NCBI GenBank assembly: GCA_902462295.1
Contig: CABQAZ010000012.1
Location: forward strand, 1 to 46,964
Origin: an uncultured Clostridium sp.
GTDB taxonomy: Bacteria > Bacillota > Clostridia > TANB77 > CAG-508
DNA length: 46,964 nucleotides
Direction of reading: 5' to 3'
Position numbers and translations under genes: made by a program. How positions within the stretch are numbered: position 1 is the stretch's first letter; every line of letters begins with the position of its first letter. The notes beneath the pieces were generated by a model, which made no database searches, was not told the origin of the DNA, and was given only the letters and a program-made list of their open reading frames with translations. Shown here one piece after another: positions 33,170-40,978 of this stretch.

Positions 33170-33340
33170 ATGGATTGTGAAAAAAAAGATAAAAAAGAAT
33201 TAGAAGTTATAAGTGGAGATGGTTCTAATTTAGATATTTCACCTGTTTATGAACATATTAATGCTGCAAAGCCAAAGGGAAAAAGCAAAAACCCAAAAGA
33301 TATTATTATTCCTGGAAAAAAGAAATCATCAAAAAAATAA
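33170..33340 (+). CDS. Small orphan protein (56 aa)
   Basis: A complete small gene with promoter, AAGGAG site, ATG and terminator. The protein starts MDCEKKDKKELEVISGDGSN, has a central LDISPVYEHINAAKPK, and ends in a Lys-rich tail with KDIIIPGKKK. It has no membrane segment; the tail is strongly basic while the start is acidic. I have no function for it. The clean, isolated transcription unit on the opposite strand suggests it is truly expressed. Confidence 0.7.
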   Translation: MDCEKKDKKELEVISGDGSNLDISPVYEHINAAKPKGKSKNPKDIIIPGKKKSSKK

Positions 33341-33350
33341 CCAAAAATAA

Positions 33351-33390
33351 AAAAGCCAATATATATCAGTTAATATACGTTGGCTTTTTT
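33351..33390. terminator. Bidirectional terminator
   Basis: AAAAGCCAA (33351-33359) and TTGGCTTTT (33380-33388), with T runs on both strands. It ends the 56-residue gene. Confidence 0.8.
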
Positions 33391-33421
33391 ATTTTTGAGT
33401 TTCTTATTTAATAATAACATA

Positions 33422-33473
33422 AGGAACACTGCCTGGCAGAATAAACCACATTTTCTTTGGCATGCAGTATCCT
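33422..33473. repeat. Imperfect inverted repeat
   Basis: AGGAACACTGCCTGGCA pairs with TGGCATGCAGTATCCT across an 18-base loop. There is no T run after it. Purpose unknown; the stretch 33391-33576 shows nothing else. Confidence 0.35.
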
Positions 33474-33576
33474 CTCCTTTTTCTACTTACTATTAATTTC
33501 TAGTAACATAATGTATTATACTGTAAATTTACATAAATCACAATCTTTTTCATCAAAAAATATATCTATCTTTTAT

Positions 33577-34104
33577 TTAAAAAGTAATTTCAAAAATTTC
33601 AGCAGGTTTCATATCACCACAATCACAAATAGATTGAAAGACCATTTTATGTGCTACTACTATTACTGTATCATATTTTTCTTTATATTTATCAATAACA
33701 GACATAACTCTATTTTTTAATTGCTCTTTTGTTTCCCATTTTCTTTTTTCTTTATTTGGATATACACCATTATTTTCAATATAATCTTTATAGTATTCTT
33801 TCATCTCTTCACTATTTTTGTATTGATATGTAAGATCTGGTTGCCACTCCCTTATATCTGGCTCAACTACAATTTCTAGTCCAGTTTCTTTTGATATTAT
33901 ACTAGCTGTTTGCAATGCTCTTGTATATGGTGAAGCTACAATGATTTGTGCTTTTTTTAATCTAATATCTTTTGCTATTTCTATAACATCTTTTATTCTA
34001 TCTTGTTTTAATGGTGCAAAATCATGTCCTTGCCCTATAAACCCATGAGTATCTCCATATGTATAATCTGGTTTACCATGTCTAATTAAATAAAATATTG
34101 CCAT
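33577..34104 (-). CDS. Histidine phosphatase (phosphoglycerate-mutase-like)
   Basis: A protein of about 175 residues. The catalytic motif is FYLIRHGKPD near residue 5. SPYTRALQTA supplies the second Arg, the acid sits near REWQPDL, and VVAHKMV supplies the second His. Substrate unknown. ATG 34104 is preferred, because GGAGG lies 7 bases upstream and the longer frame from 34164 runs into an older gene remnant. Family members range from phosphoglycerate mutases to alpha-ribazole phosphatases. Confidence 0.85.
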   Translation of the reverse strand: MAIFYLIRHGKPDYTYGDTHGFIGQGHDFAPLKQDRIKDVIEIAKDIRLKKAQIIVASPYTRALQTASIISKETGLEIVVEPDIREWQPDLTYQYKNSEEMKEYYKDYIENNGVYPNKEKRKWETKEQLKNRVMSVIDKYKEKYDTVIVVAHKMVFQSICDCGDMKPAEIFEITF

Positions 34105-34144
34105 ATTCATTCCTCCATTAATATAAATAAAATTTAAACTTTTT

Positions 34145-34290
34145 TTATATTGACCGCATTGCATGCTTAAATGTAGGATATTTTCCTAATTTTTCAAATA
34201 CATAACTAATTGCTACTGTAGATAATGCACATCTATCTAAAATAATATTTTTTCCATCTAATAAATCAAACACACAATATTTTATCTTTA
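34145..34290 (-). pseudogene. C-terminal fragment of an unidentified gene
   Basis: Between TAA (near 34298) and TAA at 34145 the minus strand reads a good protein sequence (YCVFDLLDGKNIILDRCALS, then VAISYVFEKLGKYPTFKHAM) with no start or ribosome site. It overlaps the region before the phosphatase gene. It may be the end of a gene cut by deletion. Confidence 0.4.
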
Positions 34291-34311
34291 AATTTAAATA
34301 TTAATATAATA

Positions 34312-34638
34312 TTAAAACATATCAGCAAAATAATTTAATATAGTCCAAGCTAAAACACCTAAAATAATTAAGCTTGATATTATTATTGTTTTTACTTTTT
34401 TAGTTATCTTTTTACTAATAACAACAAATAATCCTATAATAAATAAAATTACTGGCAAAACAAATTTTCCTATACTAAAAGCTTTTTCTACAGGCGACGT
34501 AACAATTTCAATTCCATATGCTGTTTGAATTCCGTAGTCTGTTTGAATATCATAAACTGATATAGCAAAGACTTTGGAAATCATATTTAAAAAAAATACT
34601 TGAATAGAAACTAATATTTTTTTTATTTTACTTTTCAT
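34312..34638 (-). CDS. Exported repeat-bearing membrane peptide, candidate radical SAM substrate
   Basis: 108 residues: a signal-peptide-like start (KKILVSIQVFFLNMISKVFA), then three tandem hexads YDIQTD-YGIQTA-YGIEIV (about residues 29-46), a short linker, and two hydrophobic helices (FVLPVILFIIGLFVVIS and TIIISSLIILGVLAW) split by a basic turn. The repeats should face outside the cell. Its ribosome site lies inside the last codons of the radical SAM gene, and only 2 bases separate the genes. It may be modified on the Tyr/Gly repeats. A similar arrangement (SPASM enzyme plus small repeat lipoprotein) is known from Bacteroidetes. No leader-peptidase site or known RiPP motif is seen. Confidence 0.6.
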   Translation of the reverse strand: MKSKIKKILVSIQVFFLNMISKVFAISVYDIQTDYGIQTAYGIEIVTSPVEKAFSIGKFVLPVILFIIGLFVVISKKITKKVKTIIISSLIILGVLAWTILNYFADMF

Positions 34639-34640
34639 AA

Positions 34641-35729
34641 CTATTTTCCTCCTAACATTTTGTTTATACAGATTTTGGGTTTGTTATTATCAAAATCCCA
34701 TGTATGTAAAGAATCTCCTAGACAATATTTCCAATCCTTACATTGCTTACATTCTTTACATTTAAATTTATTTTCATCTCTAACCCATTTAAATTTATTT
34801 TCCCATACATCTACAAAATCGTCTGTTCTAACATTACCTTGCACAAGCTCTTTTCTTCTTTCAACACTTGGGCATACATAAATATCGCCATTATATAAAA
34901 TACTAGCTGTTGTAAATCCTGCCACGCAGAAAAACATATGTTGTCTTACTTCTTTTTCAAACTTCATTCCCAAAAAATGGTTACAGCCATATTTTATATC
35001 AAATTTTGAAATTTCTCTTTTATCTTTTATGAAAGTTAATAATTTTTCATAATCCTCTTTTATCAATAGCAAATCTTCATTTTCATTTGCTCTTCCAATT
35101 GGTTCAATACTTAATATTCTCCACGAATTAATATTCAAATCTTGCATTACAGAATATAATTCTTCTAACTCATTAATATTAGTCTTATTGATAACAGTAG
35201 TAATTTGCAACCAATCTAAGAAATTAGCTTTTTTTAGTTTTTCAACATTTTCAATTATTCTTTCATATGAATTTGGAACGCCTCTAAATTCATTGTGAGT
35301 ATCTTTTAAACCGTCTATACTAATTGAGATTGTCTCCATTCCTGAAGATTTCATCTTTTCTATTATTTCATCATTTATTTGTATTCCATTAGTAGTCATT
35401 CCCCAATGAAATCCTAATTTATTAGCGTAAGTCATTACTTCAAATAAATCTTTGCGAAGTAATGGTTCTCCTCCAGTAACATTAATTAAAATTTCATCTG
35501 CACAATATTTTTTTGCAATACTATTAAAGGTGTCTGTTACTTCTTGAGTTGTTAATTCTGTATCTATATTTATATTTTCTCCTGCTTTACTTCCACAATG
35601 CTTACATTTTGCATTACATCTTAAAGTCGTTTCCCAAAACAAATTATATAATTTTGGTTTTTGTGCTAATAACTGTTTATTTCTATATGCAACTTCTGCT
35701 TCTCCATACTTTATAATTTCTTTTATCAT
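34641..35729 (-). CDS. Radical SAM/SPASM enzyme
   Basis: A protein of about 362 residues with the radical SAM cluster motif in TTLRCNAKCKHCG (Cys38, 42, 45), the GGEPLL motif, and a SPASM extension with cysteines in KYGCNHF, FFCVAGF, YVCPSV and the final run CKECKQCKDWKYCLG ... ICINK. SPASM enzymes bind extra clusters and typically modify peptides, though some act on cofactors. Its nearest partner is the small exported protein that starts 2 bases after its stop. ATG 35729 is preferred over GTG 35741. A TATAAT lies about 40 bases upstream. Confidence 0.88.
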   Translation of the reverse strand: MIKEIIKYGEAEVAYRNKQLLAQKPKLYNLFWETTLRCNAKCKHCGSKAGENINIDTELTTQEVTDTFNSIAKKYCADEILINVTGGEPLLRKDLFEVMTYANKLGFHWGMTTNGIQINDEIIEKMKSSGMETISISIDGLKDTHNEFRGVPNSYERIIENVEKLKKANFLDWLQITTVINKTNINELEELYSVMQDLNINSWRILSIEPIGRANENEDLLLIKEDYEKLLTFIKDKREISKFDIKYGCNHFLGMKFEKEVRQHMFFCVAGFTTASILYNGDIYVCPSVERRKELVQGNVRTDDFVDVWENKFKWVRDENKFKCKECKQCKDWKYCLGDSLHTWDFDNNKPKICINKMLGGK

Positions 35730-35837
35730 AATTTTTCTCACTTTTCATTTTTAATAACTATCTACATTATAGCACATAAAATTTTATTTTTGTATAGTTT
35801 TCTATTTTTATATATATTTATTATCTTTTCTATATAT

Positions 35838-36208
35838 CTAAATCCTCAATTTTAAACATTTTTTACCTAAATCTTTTATTAAAGCTCCTAGATGATATAT
35901 TTCTTTATTATCTATAAATTCTACTTCAAATTCTTTATTACTTCTTTCTATATATTCATCTAATTGTTTCTGAATTTATATTAACACTTGTCCTAATAAA
36001 TTTTTCTTCATTATCAACTTCAATTGGTGCATAAATATCAAAAATTCCACTATGAAAAAACTTTGTTAATTGTTCAATATAACTTCTTCTAAAATTTATT
36101 TTTTCAATTTTAAAGTCACCATTTTATCAGCTAGTATAGGAAAGAAGTATTTTTTGACTATCATATCATATTCAACTAAATCTAAAATAAATTCTTCTAA
36201 ACATTCTT
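35838..36208 (-). pseudogene. Degraded gene joined to recombinase debris
   Basis: Reading across two frame changes gives one protein-like sequence: YEECLEEFILDLVEYDMIVKK, FFPILADKM, then KINFRRSYIEQLTKFFHSGI, IYAPIEVDNEEKFIR, and finally LDEYIERSNKEFEVEF with a tail ending CLKLRI and TAG at 35838. It has stops and frameshifts and no start. I do not recognise the family. It abuts the recombinase remnant, so a deletion joined the two. Confidence 0.5.
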
Positions 36209-36421
36209 CATATCCTCTAACATTTCTTGAAATGCTGGTCTATGTGCCATATCTCTTGCTGATATTCCTGTATCTTCATACACTTTAAATACTTCTTATT
36301 CTTTAAATTTACAAAGCTGTAATAGTTTTTTCTTTTGTTCTCCTAAACTAAAACCTTCTCTTGCTTGATCTTCTGTACTTACACGAATATATATTCCTTC
36401 AACTTTTCTTTCTTCATTCAT
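36209..36421 (-). pseudogene. Serine recombinase, N-terminal remnant with in-frame stop
   Basis: Starts MNEERKVEGIYIRVSTEDQA, containing the catalytic Ser of large serine recombinases (IRVSTEDQ), followed by SLGEQKKKLLQLCKFKE. An in-frame TAA at 36296-36298 (where Tyr is usual) precedes more family sequence (VYEDTGISARDMAHRPAFQE). Most of the roughly 500-residue protein is gone. It marks the former presence of an integrated mobile element. Confidence 0.75.
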
Positions 36422-36551
36422 AATTTTAAATTCTTCCTTTAATTTGAATGGATAGGCATTAATACAAAAAGTGCCTTTAGCTAAACACATAACTATCGGT
36501 ACTTTTTAAAGTTTCATATTATAATTAAATACAATTCTAAAAACTCTAAAA

Positions 36552-36650
36552 TTAATGCCTTGCCATGTATTCTTGTAGTTTAGATATAGGATATTTAGTC
36601 CTTAAATCTCCCACATAAAAGTAATCATGTTCATTAAAGAATAAGTATAA
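36552..36650 (-). pseudogene. Short C-terminal gene remnant
   Basis: The minus strand reads LFFNEHDYFYVGDLRTKYP then ISKLQEYMARH and stops at 36552, after an upstream TGA. No start and no family recognised. The rest of the gap 36491-36803 holds only this and the terminator at 36739. Confidence 0.35.
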
Positions 36651-36738
36651 ATTTCAGAGAATAAATCTCTGCTTATCTTGTTTTTCTTTTTTACGATACT
36701 TATAATATCACACCGTCCTTCCTTTTTCAATAAAAGGC

Positions 36739-36769
36739 ATCAAAAAAATCAACCTTTTCCAGTTGATTT
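36739..36769 (-). terminator. Intrinsic terminator of tmRNA
   Basis: AAATCAAC/GTTGATTT stem followed by TTTTTTGA on the minus strand, 35 bases after the tmRNA 3' end. Confidence 0.75.
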
Positions 36770-36803
36770 CTTGTTTTTCGTCTGGTGCGACGATTTAATC
36801 TTT

Positions 36804-37154
36804 TGGTGGAGATGAGGGGAGTCGAACCCCTGTCCACAACACCATCCACATAAACTTCTCCGAGTGCAGTTTATTGTTAAAATTCATTTAATAATCATCA
36901 ATAAACAAACCATTATTAAATATATCTACTAATTACCCACTGTTTTCGTAGCCAAACAGTTTTGTTTACCACTAAAATGACACCAAATTAAAGTATGTGG
37001 TAATACCTTAACAGGCGTTGCTACAACTAAGCAGCAAATGCTAATTCTGTATTATCAGCGTTTATATTTATTCTCCCGTTTTTTAAAGTGGCAAACGAGA
37101 ATCCACTACTCGCTATTCATGTTTCCAATGTAATGTCGAAACCATTACATCCCC
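36804..37154 (-). ncRNA. ssrA: tmRNA
   Basis: About 351 nt on the minus strand. The 5' end GGGGATGTAATGGTTTCGAC and 3' end GGTTCGACTCCCCTCATC...CCACCA form the tRNA-like domain, with CCA encoded. Pseudoknot-like stems lie between. The tag frame ends in GCT GAT AAT ACA GAA TTA GCA TTT GCT GCT TAG, giving ...ADNTELAFAA, so the degradation tag ends AFAA where many bacteria have ALAA. The exact resume codon is uncertain. Confidence 0.93.
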
Positions 37155-37166
37155 ATAACAAATATA

Positions 37167-37195
37167 ATTATAATATATTCGTCTAATAAATTCAA
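37167..37195 (-). promoter_or_regulatory. tmRNA promoter
   Basis: TTGAAT (37190-37195), 17-base spacer, TATAAT (37167-37172) on the minus strand, about 12 bases before the 5' end. Confidence 0.75.
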
Positions 37196-37206
37196 CCCCT
37201 ATTGAA

Positions 37207-38001
37207 TTATATTATCATTGCCAATAAATATAAAACTATATGTTGCAACGGAAAAACTAAGTAAAACAAATACTGTATTATTTTATTTCTATTTCCACAT
37301 TCTCCATTATATAAAGATATAAATGCAATAGAAGCTATCATTGCATACTTACAACCAGAACTATAACCTATAAATAATGTTGATATTATTAAACAAACAA
37401 ATATTAAAAATAAATATAAAATTCTTTTTCTCTTTTTATAATCTCCTGTTTGTTTTAATATCAGTTTATTATCTCTTTCAAATATTTTTTCAATTCCATA
37501 TAATTCTAAAATTAAGAAAGGTACAACCATATCAAATTCTATCTGAAAATTTAAATATATTAATAATATTAATATAAATATATTTATCCTGATAAATATA
37601 TTTTGCTTTTCATTTAATCTTTTAACAATTATCTTTCTGTCTATTATCGCTAATAAAATTAAAGAAAGAAAATATGAATATACCACTCCAAAATAATTAT
37701 TAACTCCTGTCCAATAATTAGGATAATATTCTTGATTAATAAAGCCTAATATAAATAATCCTATTTGAGTAATTGTTGCTAAACAAAAAATTCTAAAAAT
37801 ATATTTTTTTAAGTTTTTTGTATAAAAAAATCCCTGAACTATTAAATATGCAAATAAAGGCATCGCAATTCTGCCAACACTTCTTAAAATATAATATGTA
37901 TTTTGATCAAATTTTTGATATAAATATCCAGCTATATGATCAATTATCATTATTACTATTGCTATTATTTTTAAACTATTTGAAGATAATCCTTTTTTCA
38001 T
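37207..38001 (-). CDS. TraX-like membrane protein
   Basis: A 264-residue protein with about eight hydrophobic helices. The start SSNSLKIIAIVIMIIDHIAGYL is the TraX signature, followed by SVGRIAMPLFAYLIVQGFFYT. TraX acetylates F-pilin in plasmids, and chromosomal homologues probably acylate surface molecules. Here it lies downstream of the surface-polymer operon, after a weak hairpin, so it may add acyl groups to the same polymer (inference). Confidence 0.85.
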   Translation of the reverse strand: MKKGLSSNSLKIIAIVIMIIDHIAGYLYQKFDQNTYYILRSVGRIAMPLFAYLIVQGFFYTKNLKKYIFRIFCLATITQIGLFILGFINQEYYPNYWTGVNNYFGVVYSYFLSLILLAIIDRKIIVKRLNEKQNIFIRINIFILILLIYLNFQIEFDMVVPFLILELYGIEKIFERDNKLILKQTGDYKKRKRILYLFLIFVCLIISTLFIGYSSGCKYAMIASIAFISLYNGECGNRNKIIQYLFYLVFPLQHIVLYLLAMII

Positions 38002-38022
38002 TTACTACTCTCCTAAAGTAAT

Positions 38023-38039
38023 AGAGGCATAAAGCCTCC
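38023..38039 (-). terminator. Weak hairpin between surface-protein gene and traX
   Basis: GGAGGC/GCCTCT stem with a 5-base loop, followed by ATTACTTT on the minus strand. It may only dampen read-through. Confidence 0.45.
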
Positions 38040-38050
38040 ATTTTCCAAAT

Positions 38051-39193
38051 CTATTTTTCATCATTATTGTTTTCTTCAATATTTTTGTTTCTTTTTGCTT
38101 TTTTGTCTATAATTAAAATTATAGTAACAATAACTATAGCAATTATAGAAACACCAATAATAATAATATACATTTTATGGCTTTCTAAGAATGAAACTTT
38201 ATCTTTTACATCAGTATCTCCACTTGTAGTTGTAACTGAATATTCTTTTTCCTCTATAAGCTTATTTACTAACACATATTTTGAATTATGACTTATTAAA
38301 AATTCTATAAATCCGTCTTCACTATATGTTGCATTATCTGTCATTTGTGTTAATTCTTTTGTTTCTTCATTATAGTAATATACAAGTATATTATCCATAT
38401 CTAGTGCTTGTTTTAAATCTTCTGTTACTTTTATTCTAACTATTGCCATACCAGGTAATTCCCCATTATTAGCAAAATTAATTACTACACCATCTTGTAC
38501 AATTTCTTTTAATAATATATCTTTACTTGCTAAATTGTATGAAATTTCAGCATTTATATCTTTTGATGTGTTGATATTATTACCATTAAATATTATTTGA
38601 TTTTCTCCAATATTTATTGTCAATTTTATGTCTTTTCCTTTAATTGCTTCAAATATATTTTTGCTTATATTAACATTTTCGTCTAAGTTTATCGTTATAC
38701 TTTGTGTTTCTGTACTATTAGATATTTTATCTAATATATCTTGAGTAATTTCTGAATTATTATATGTAAAATCTGTTACAGCTTCTTTTTTTACTTCTTC
38801 AATCTCTTTTTTTATTTGTGGTGTACTAGATTCTTTGTTATTTTGCGTATTTGTTACCTTTATTGTTTCTGTAGTTTGTACATTACTACTTGTTGCACAT
38901 TCTTGTGCATTACTGCTTGTTGCATCACTACTTGTTGCATTGCTACTTGTCGCACATTCTTGTGCATTACTGCTTGTTGCGTCACTACTTGTAGCATTGC
39001 TACTAGTTGCACATTCTTGTGCATTACTACTTGTTGCATTACAATCAGTTGCAGAATTTGTAATTTCAACTGCAAAAGAATACATATATCCCTCTAATTT
39101 TTTAAATTTTCCTGTTTTTATAACTATTCCTGTTACACATACTAATGCTACTATTCCTATAGCAAAAACTAATCTTTTAATCATTTTTTTCAT
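38051..39193 (-). CDS. Cell-surface protein with Cys/Ser/Thr-rich tandem repeats
   Basis: About 380 residues. A hydrophobic N-terminal helix (LVFAIGIVALVCVTGIVI) exports or anchors it. Residues of the form NATSSDATSSNAQECATSS repeat as a 19-residue unit (57 bases), one Cys per unit. A middle beta-rich region follows (NINISKNIFEAIKGKDIKLTI), then a C-terminal helix (MYIIIIGVSIIAIVIVTIILII) and a charged tail. Similar ATPSN-type repeats are common on Clostridia surface proteins. Function unknown; it is the last gene of the VanW-DltA-DltC operon. ATG 39193 is chosen for its AGGGG site. Confidence 0.75.
   Translation of the reverse strand: MKKMIKRLVFAIGIVALVCVTGIVIKTGKFKKLEGYMYSFAVEITNSATDCNATSSNAQECATSSNATSSDATSSNAQECATSSNATSSDATSSNAQECATSSNVQTTETIKVTNTQNNKESSTPQIKKEIEEVKKEAVTDFTYNNSEITQDILDKISNSTETQSITINLDENVNISKNIFEAIKGKDIKLTINIGENQIIFNGNNINTSKDINAEISYNLASKDILLKEIVQDGVVINFANNGELPGMAIVRIKVTEDLKQALDMDNILVYYYNEETKELTQMTDNATYSEDGFIEFLISHNSKYVLVNKLIEEKEYSVTTTSGDTDVKDKVSFLESHKMYIIIIGVSIIAIVIVTIILIIDKKAKRNKNIEENNNDEK
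38881..39052. repeat. 57-base tandem repeat in the surface-protein gene
   Basis: CACATTCTTGTGCATTAC recurs at 38896, 38953 and 39010, exactly 57 bases apart. The copies are nearly identical, so the number of units may vary between strains. Confidence 0.85.
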
Positions 39194-39194
39194 T

Positions 39195-40734
39195 TTATTT
39201 TCCCCTCTCATTTGTATCTATATTGACATTTGTACTTATAAACAATATAGCCATTAATATCCAAAATATTGGTGTTACTATTACTACCCATAAGTTAAAA
39301 CAATCCTGTATTAAATAACATATAAATGCTATAAAAAATACTATTGAATATTTATTGATATTTTTTAATCCATTTATTACTTGTAAAATAATATAACTCA
39401 AATATGATATCATTCCTAAAATACCAGTATTAACTAAAATCGTTAAATAACTATTTGCTGCAGTATCATTTATTGTTAAATCTCCTAATTTAGCTACATC
39501 TTGTGTGTATCTATCCATAAATCTTATTGCAAATGTATCTGGTCCAGTTCCGAATAATTGGATAATCTTTTACCAATGATATACTTCTTTTCAATAAAAA
39601 TATCCTATAAGTACCAAAATCATCATCTAAGTTTCCATGTAATATTTCATGTATTTCATATAAAAATCCATCTGTAAAATTGATAAAATATATTGCACAT
39701 AAGCCTATAACAACACATAAAATTAAAGTTAAATAAAATAGTTTTATTACTTTTTTATTTGTTGATACATCAAATTCTCTATTTTTCAAAATATATGCTA
39801 ATCCTATAAATACCGCTATAATTACAAATAATGCTATTGCTATTTCATTTATTTGAAAATCTAGTTTAAGTTTTCCTACATCATAATAATATACTGGATT
39901 AACTATTATATTTGTTAAATATCCTAATAAAATCATTGCACCAACAACTAGTAATCTAGATAGTCTTTTACTATTAGTTATTACAAATGGAATTGTTAAA
40001 ACTAAAATTCCACAAAAGGCTACTGCTCCACCTAGAACATCTAAAACTTCAAATATGAAAAATCCCATATATATTGAAAGTAGATGTATTATTTTTTTGT
40101 AAATTTTATCTTCTTCTATAAATACAAATTCCGCCATTGATATTGTTAAATATATACAGTAAAATGCTGATACAAAAGCAATATTTCCAATAGTTCCTAT
40201 AAAGCTTACATTATGAGTTCCTATTCCATTTTGGTACATATTAAATGGATTAAATCCTATATACTGAAGTATTGCTACTAAACTTACCATTATTGATGAT
40301 ATTGAAAAATATATACTATATCTCTTTTTAAATTCTCCAAACATTGTAATATTCAAAAAACTTAAACAATATAATGTTATACTTATTAGTCCCTCTGCTC
40401 TTCCCACACCAACGAACAAATTGTATTTCTTAAAAAAAGGAGATATCAAAGTTGAAATTATATTTACTATTAAAAAAACAATAACTGCCCATTGTATTTT
40501 ATGTAATTTAATATCTTTAAAAATATTAGTTTTTTTAAAGAGCCAATAATATGTTATAATTATAAATAAAGCTGAAATATAAATTGCATTTATAATTAAA
40601 AAGTAACTATATTTAGCCTCCAGAATTCTAAAAAAACCTGTCGAGTCCACTAATAACGGAAATAGCATTACCATTACTATTATATATATTTCTGTTATTT
40701 TAGATAAAATATTTTTTTCTTTCCTTGTTTCCAT
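39195..40734 (-). pseudogene. O-antigen ligase/polymerase-like (WaaL/Wzy) membrane protein, frameshifted
   Basis: Read as one gene, this is a protein of about 510 residues with 10-12 membrane helices and an external loop with the family-type sequence IIGTGPDTFAIRFMDRY. One extra base (G at 39552 on the + strand) shifts the frame. The 5' part ends early (RNWTRYICNKIYG) and the 3' part (MDRYTQDVAKLGDLTIND and two or three more helices) stands alone from 39518. WaaL/Wzy enzymes polymerise or attach polysaccharide outside the membrane. The extra base is not in a long homopolymer, so a real mutation or an assembly error are both possible. Confidence 0.8.
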
Positions 40735-40744
40735 TATTCCTCCA

Positions 40745-40978
40745 TCACCTATTATAACTTTTTACTAATTCTATTATTGAATTGATTTTTCTCCAAGTAT
40801 CTGGTTTTACCTGAGTTGGTTGTATTTCAATATCAAATTCTTCTTCAAGTCTTGATATTAAATTTATAAAAGCTAAAGAATCTAATATTTCATTTTCTAT
40901 TAAATCAATATCTAGATTATCTTTTATTGTTTCATTTTCACATGTTTCTGCTATTATATTAATAATTTTCTCTTCCAT
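40745..40978 (-). CDS. dltC: D-alanyl carrier protein, DltC-like
   Basis: A 77-residue carrier protein. The Ser that accepts phosphopantetheine is in ENEILDSLAFINLI, and the C-terminal EFDIEIQPTQVKPDTWRKINSI is typical of DltC. It carries an activated amino acid, usually D-alanine, to the membrane. Its ATG lies inside the last codons of the adenylating enzyme (20-base overlap), so the two are made together. Confidence 0.85.
   Translation of the reverse strand: MEEKIINIIAETCENETIKDNLDIDLIENEILDSLAFINLISRLEEEFDIEIQPTQVKPDTWRKINSIIELVKSYNR

Noticed and set aside
38835..39257. Long + strand open frame rich in Leu, Val and Cys
   Set aside because: It mirrors the 57-base repeats of the minus-strand surface gene and has no ribosome site.
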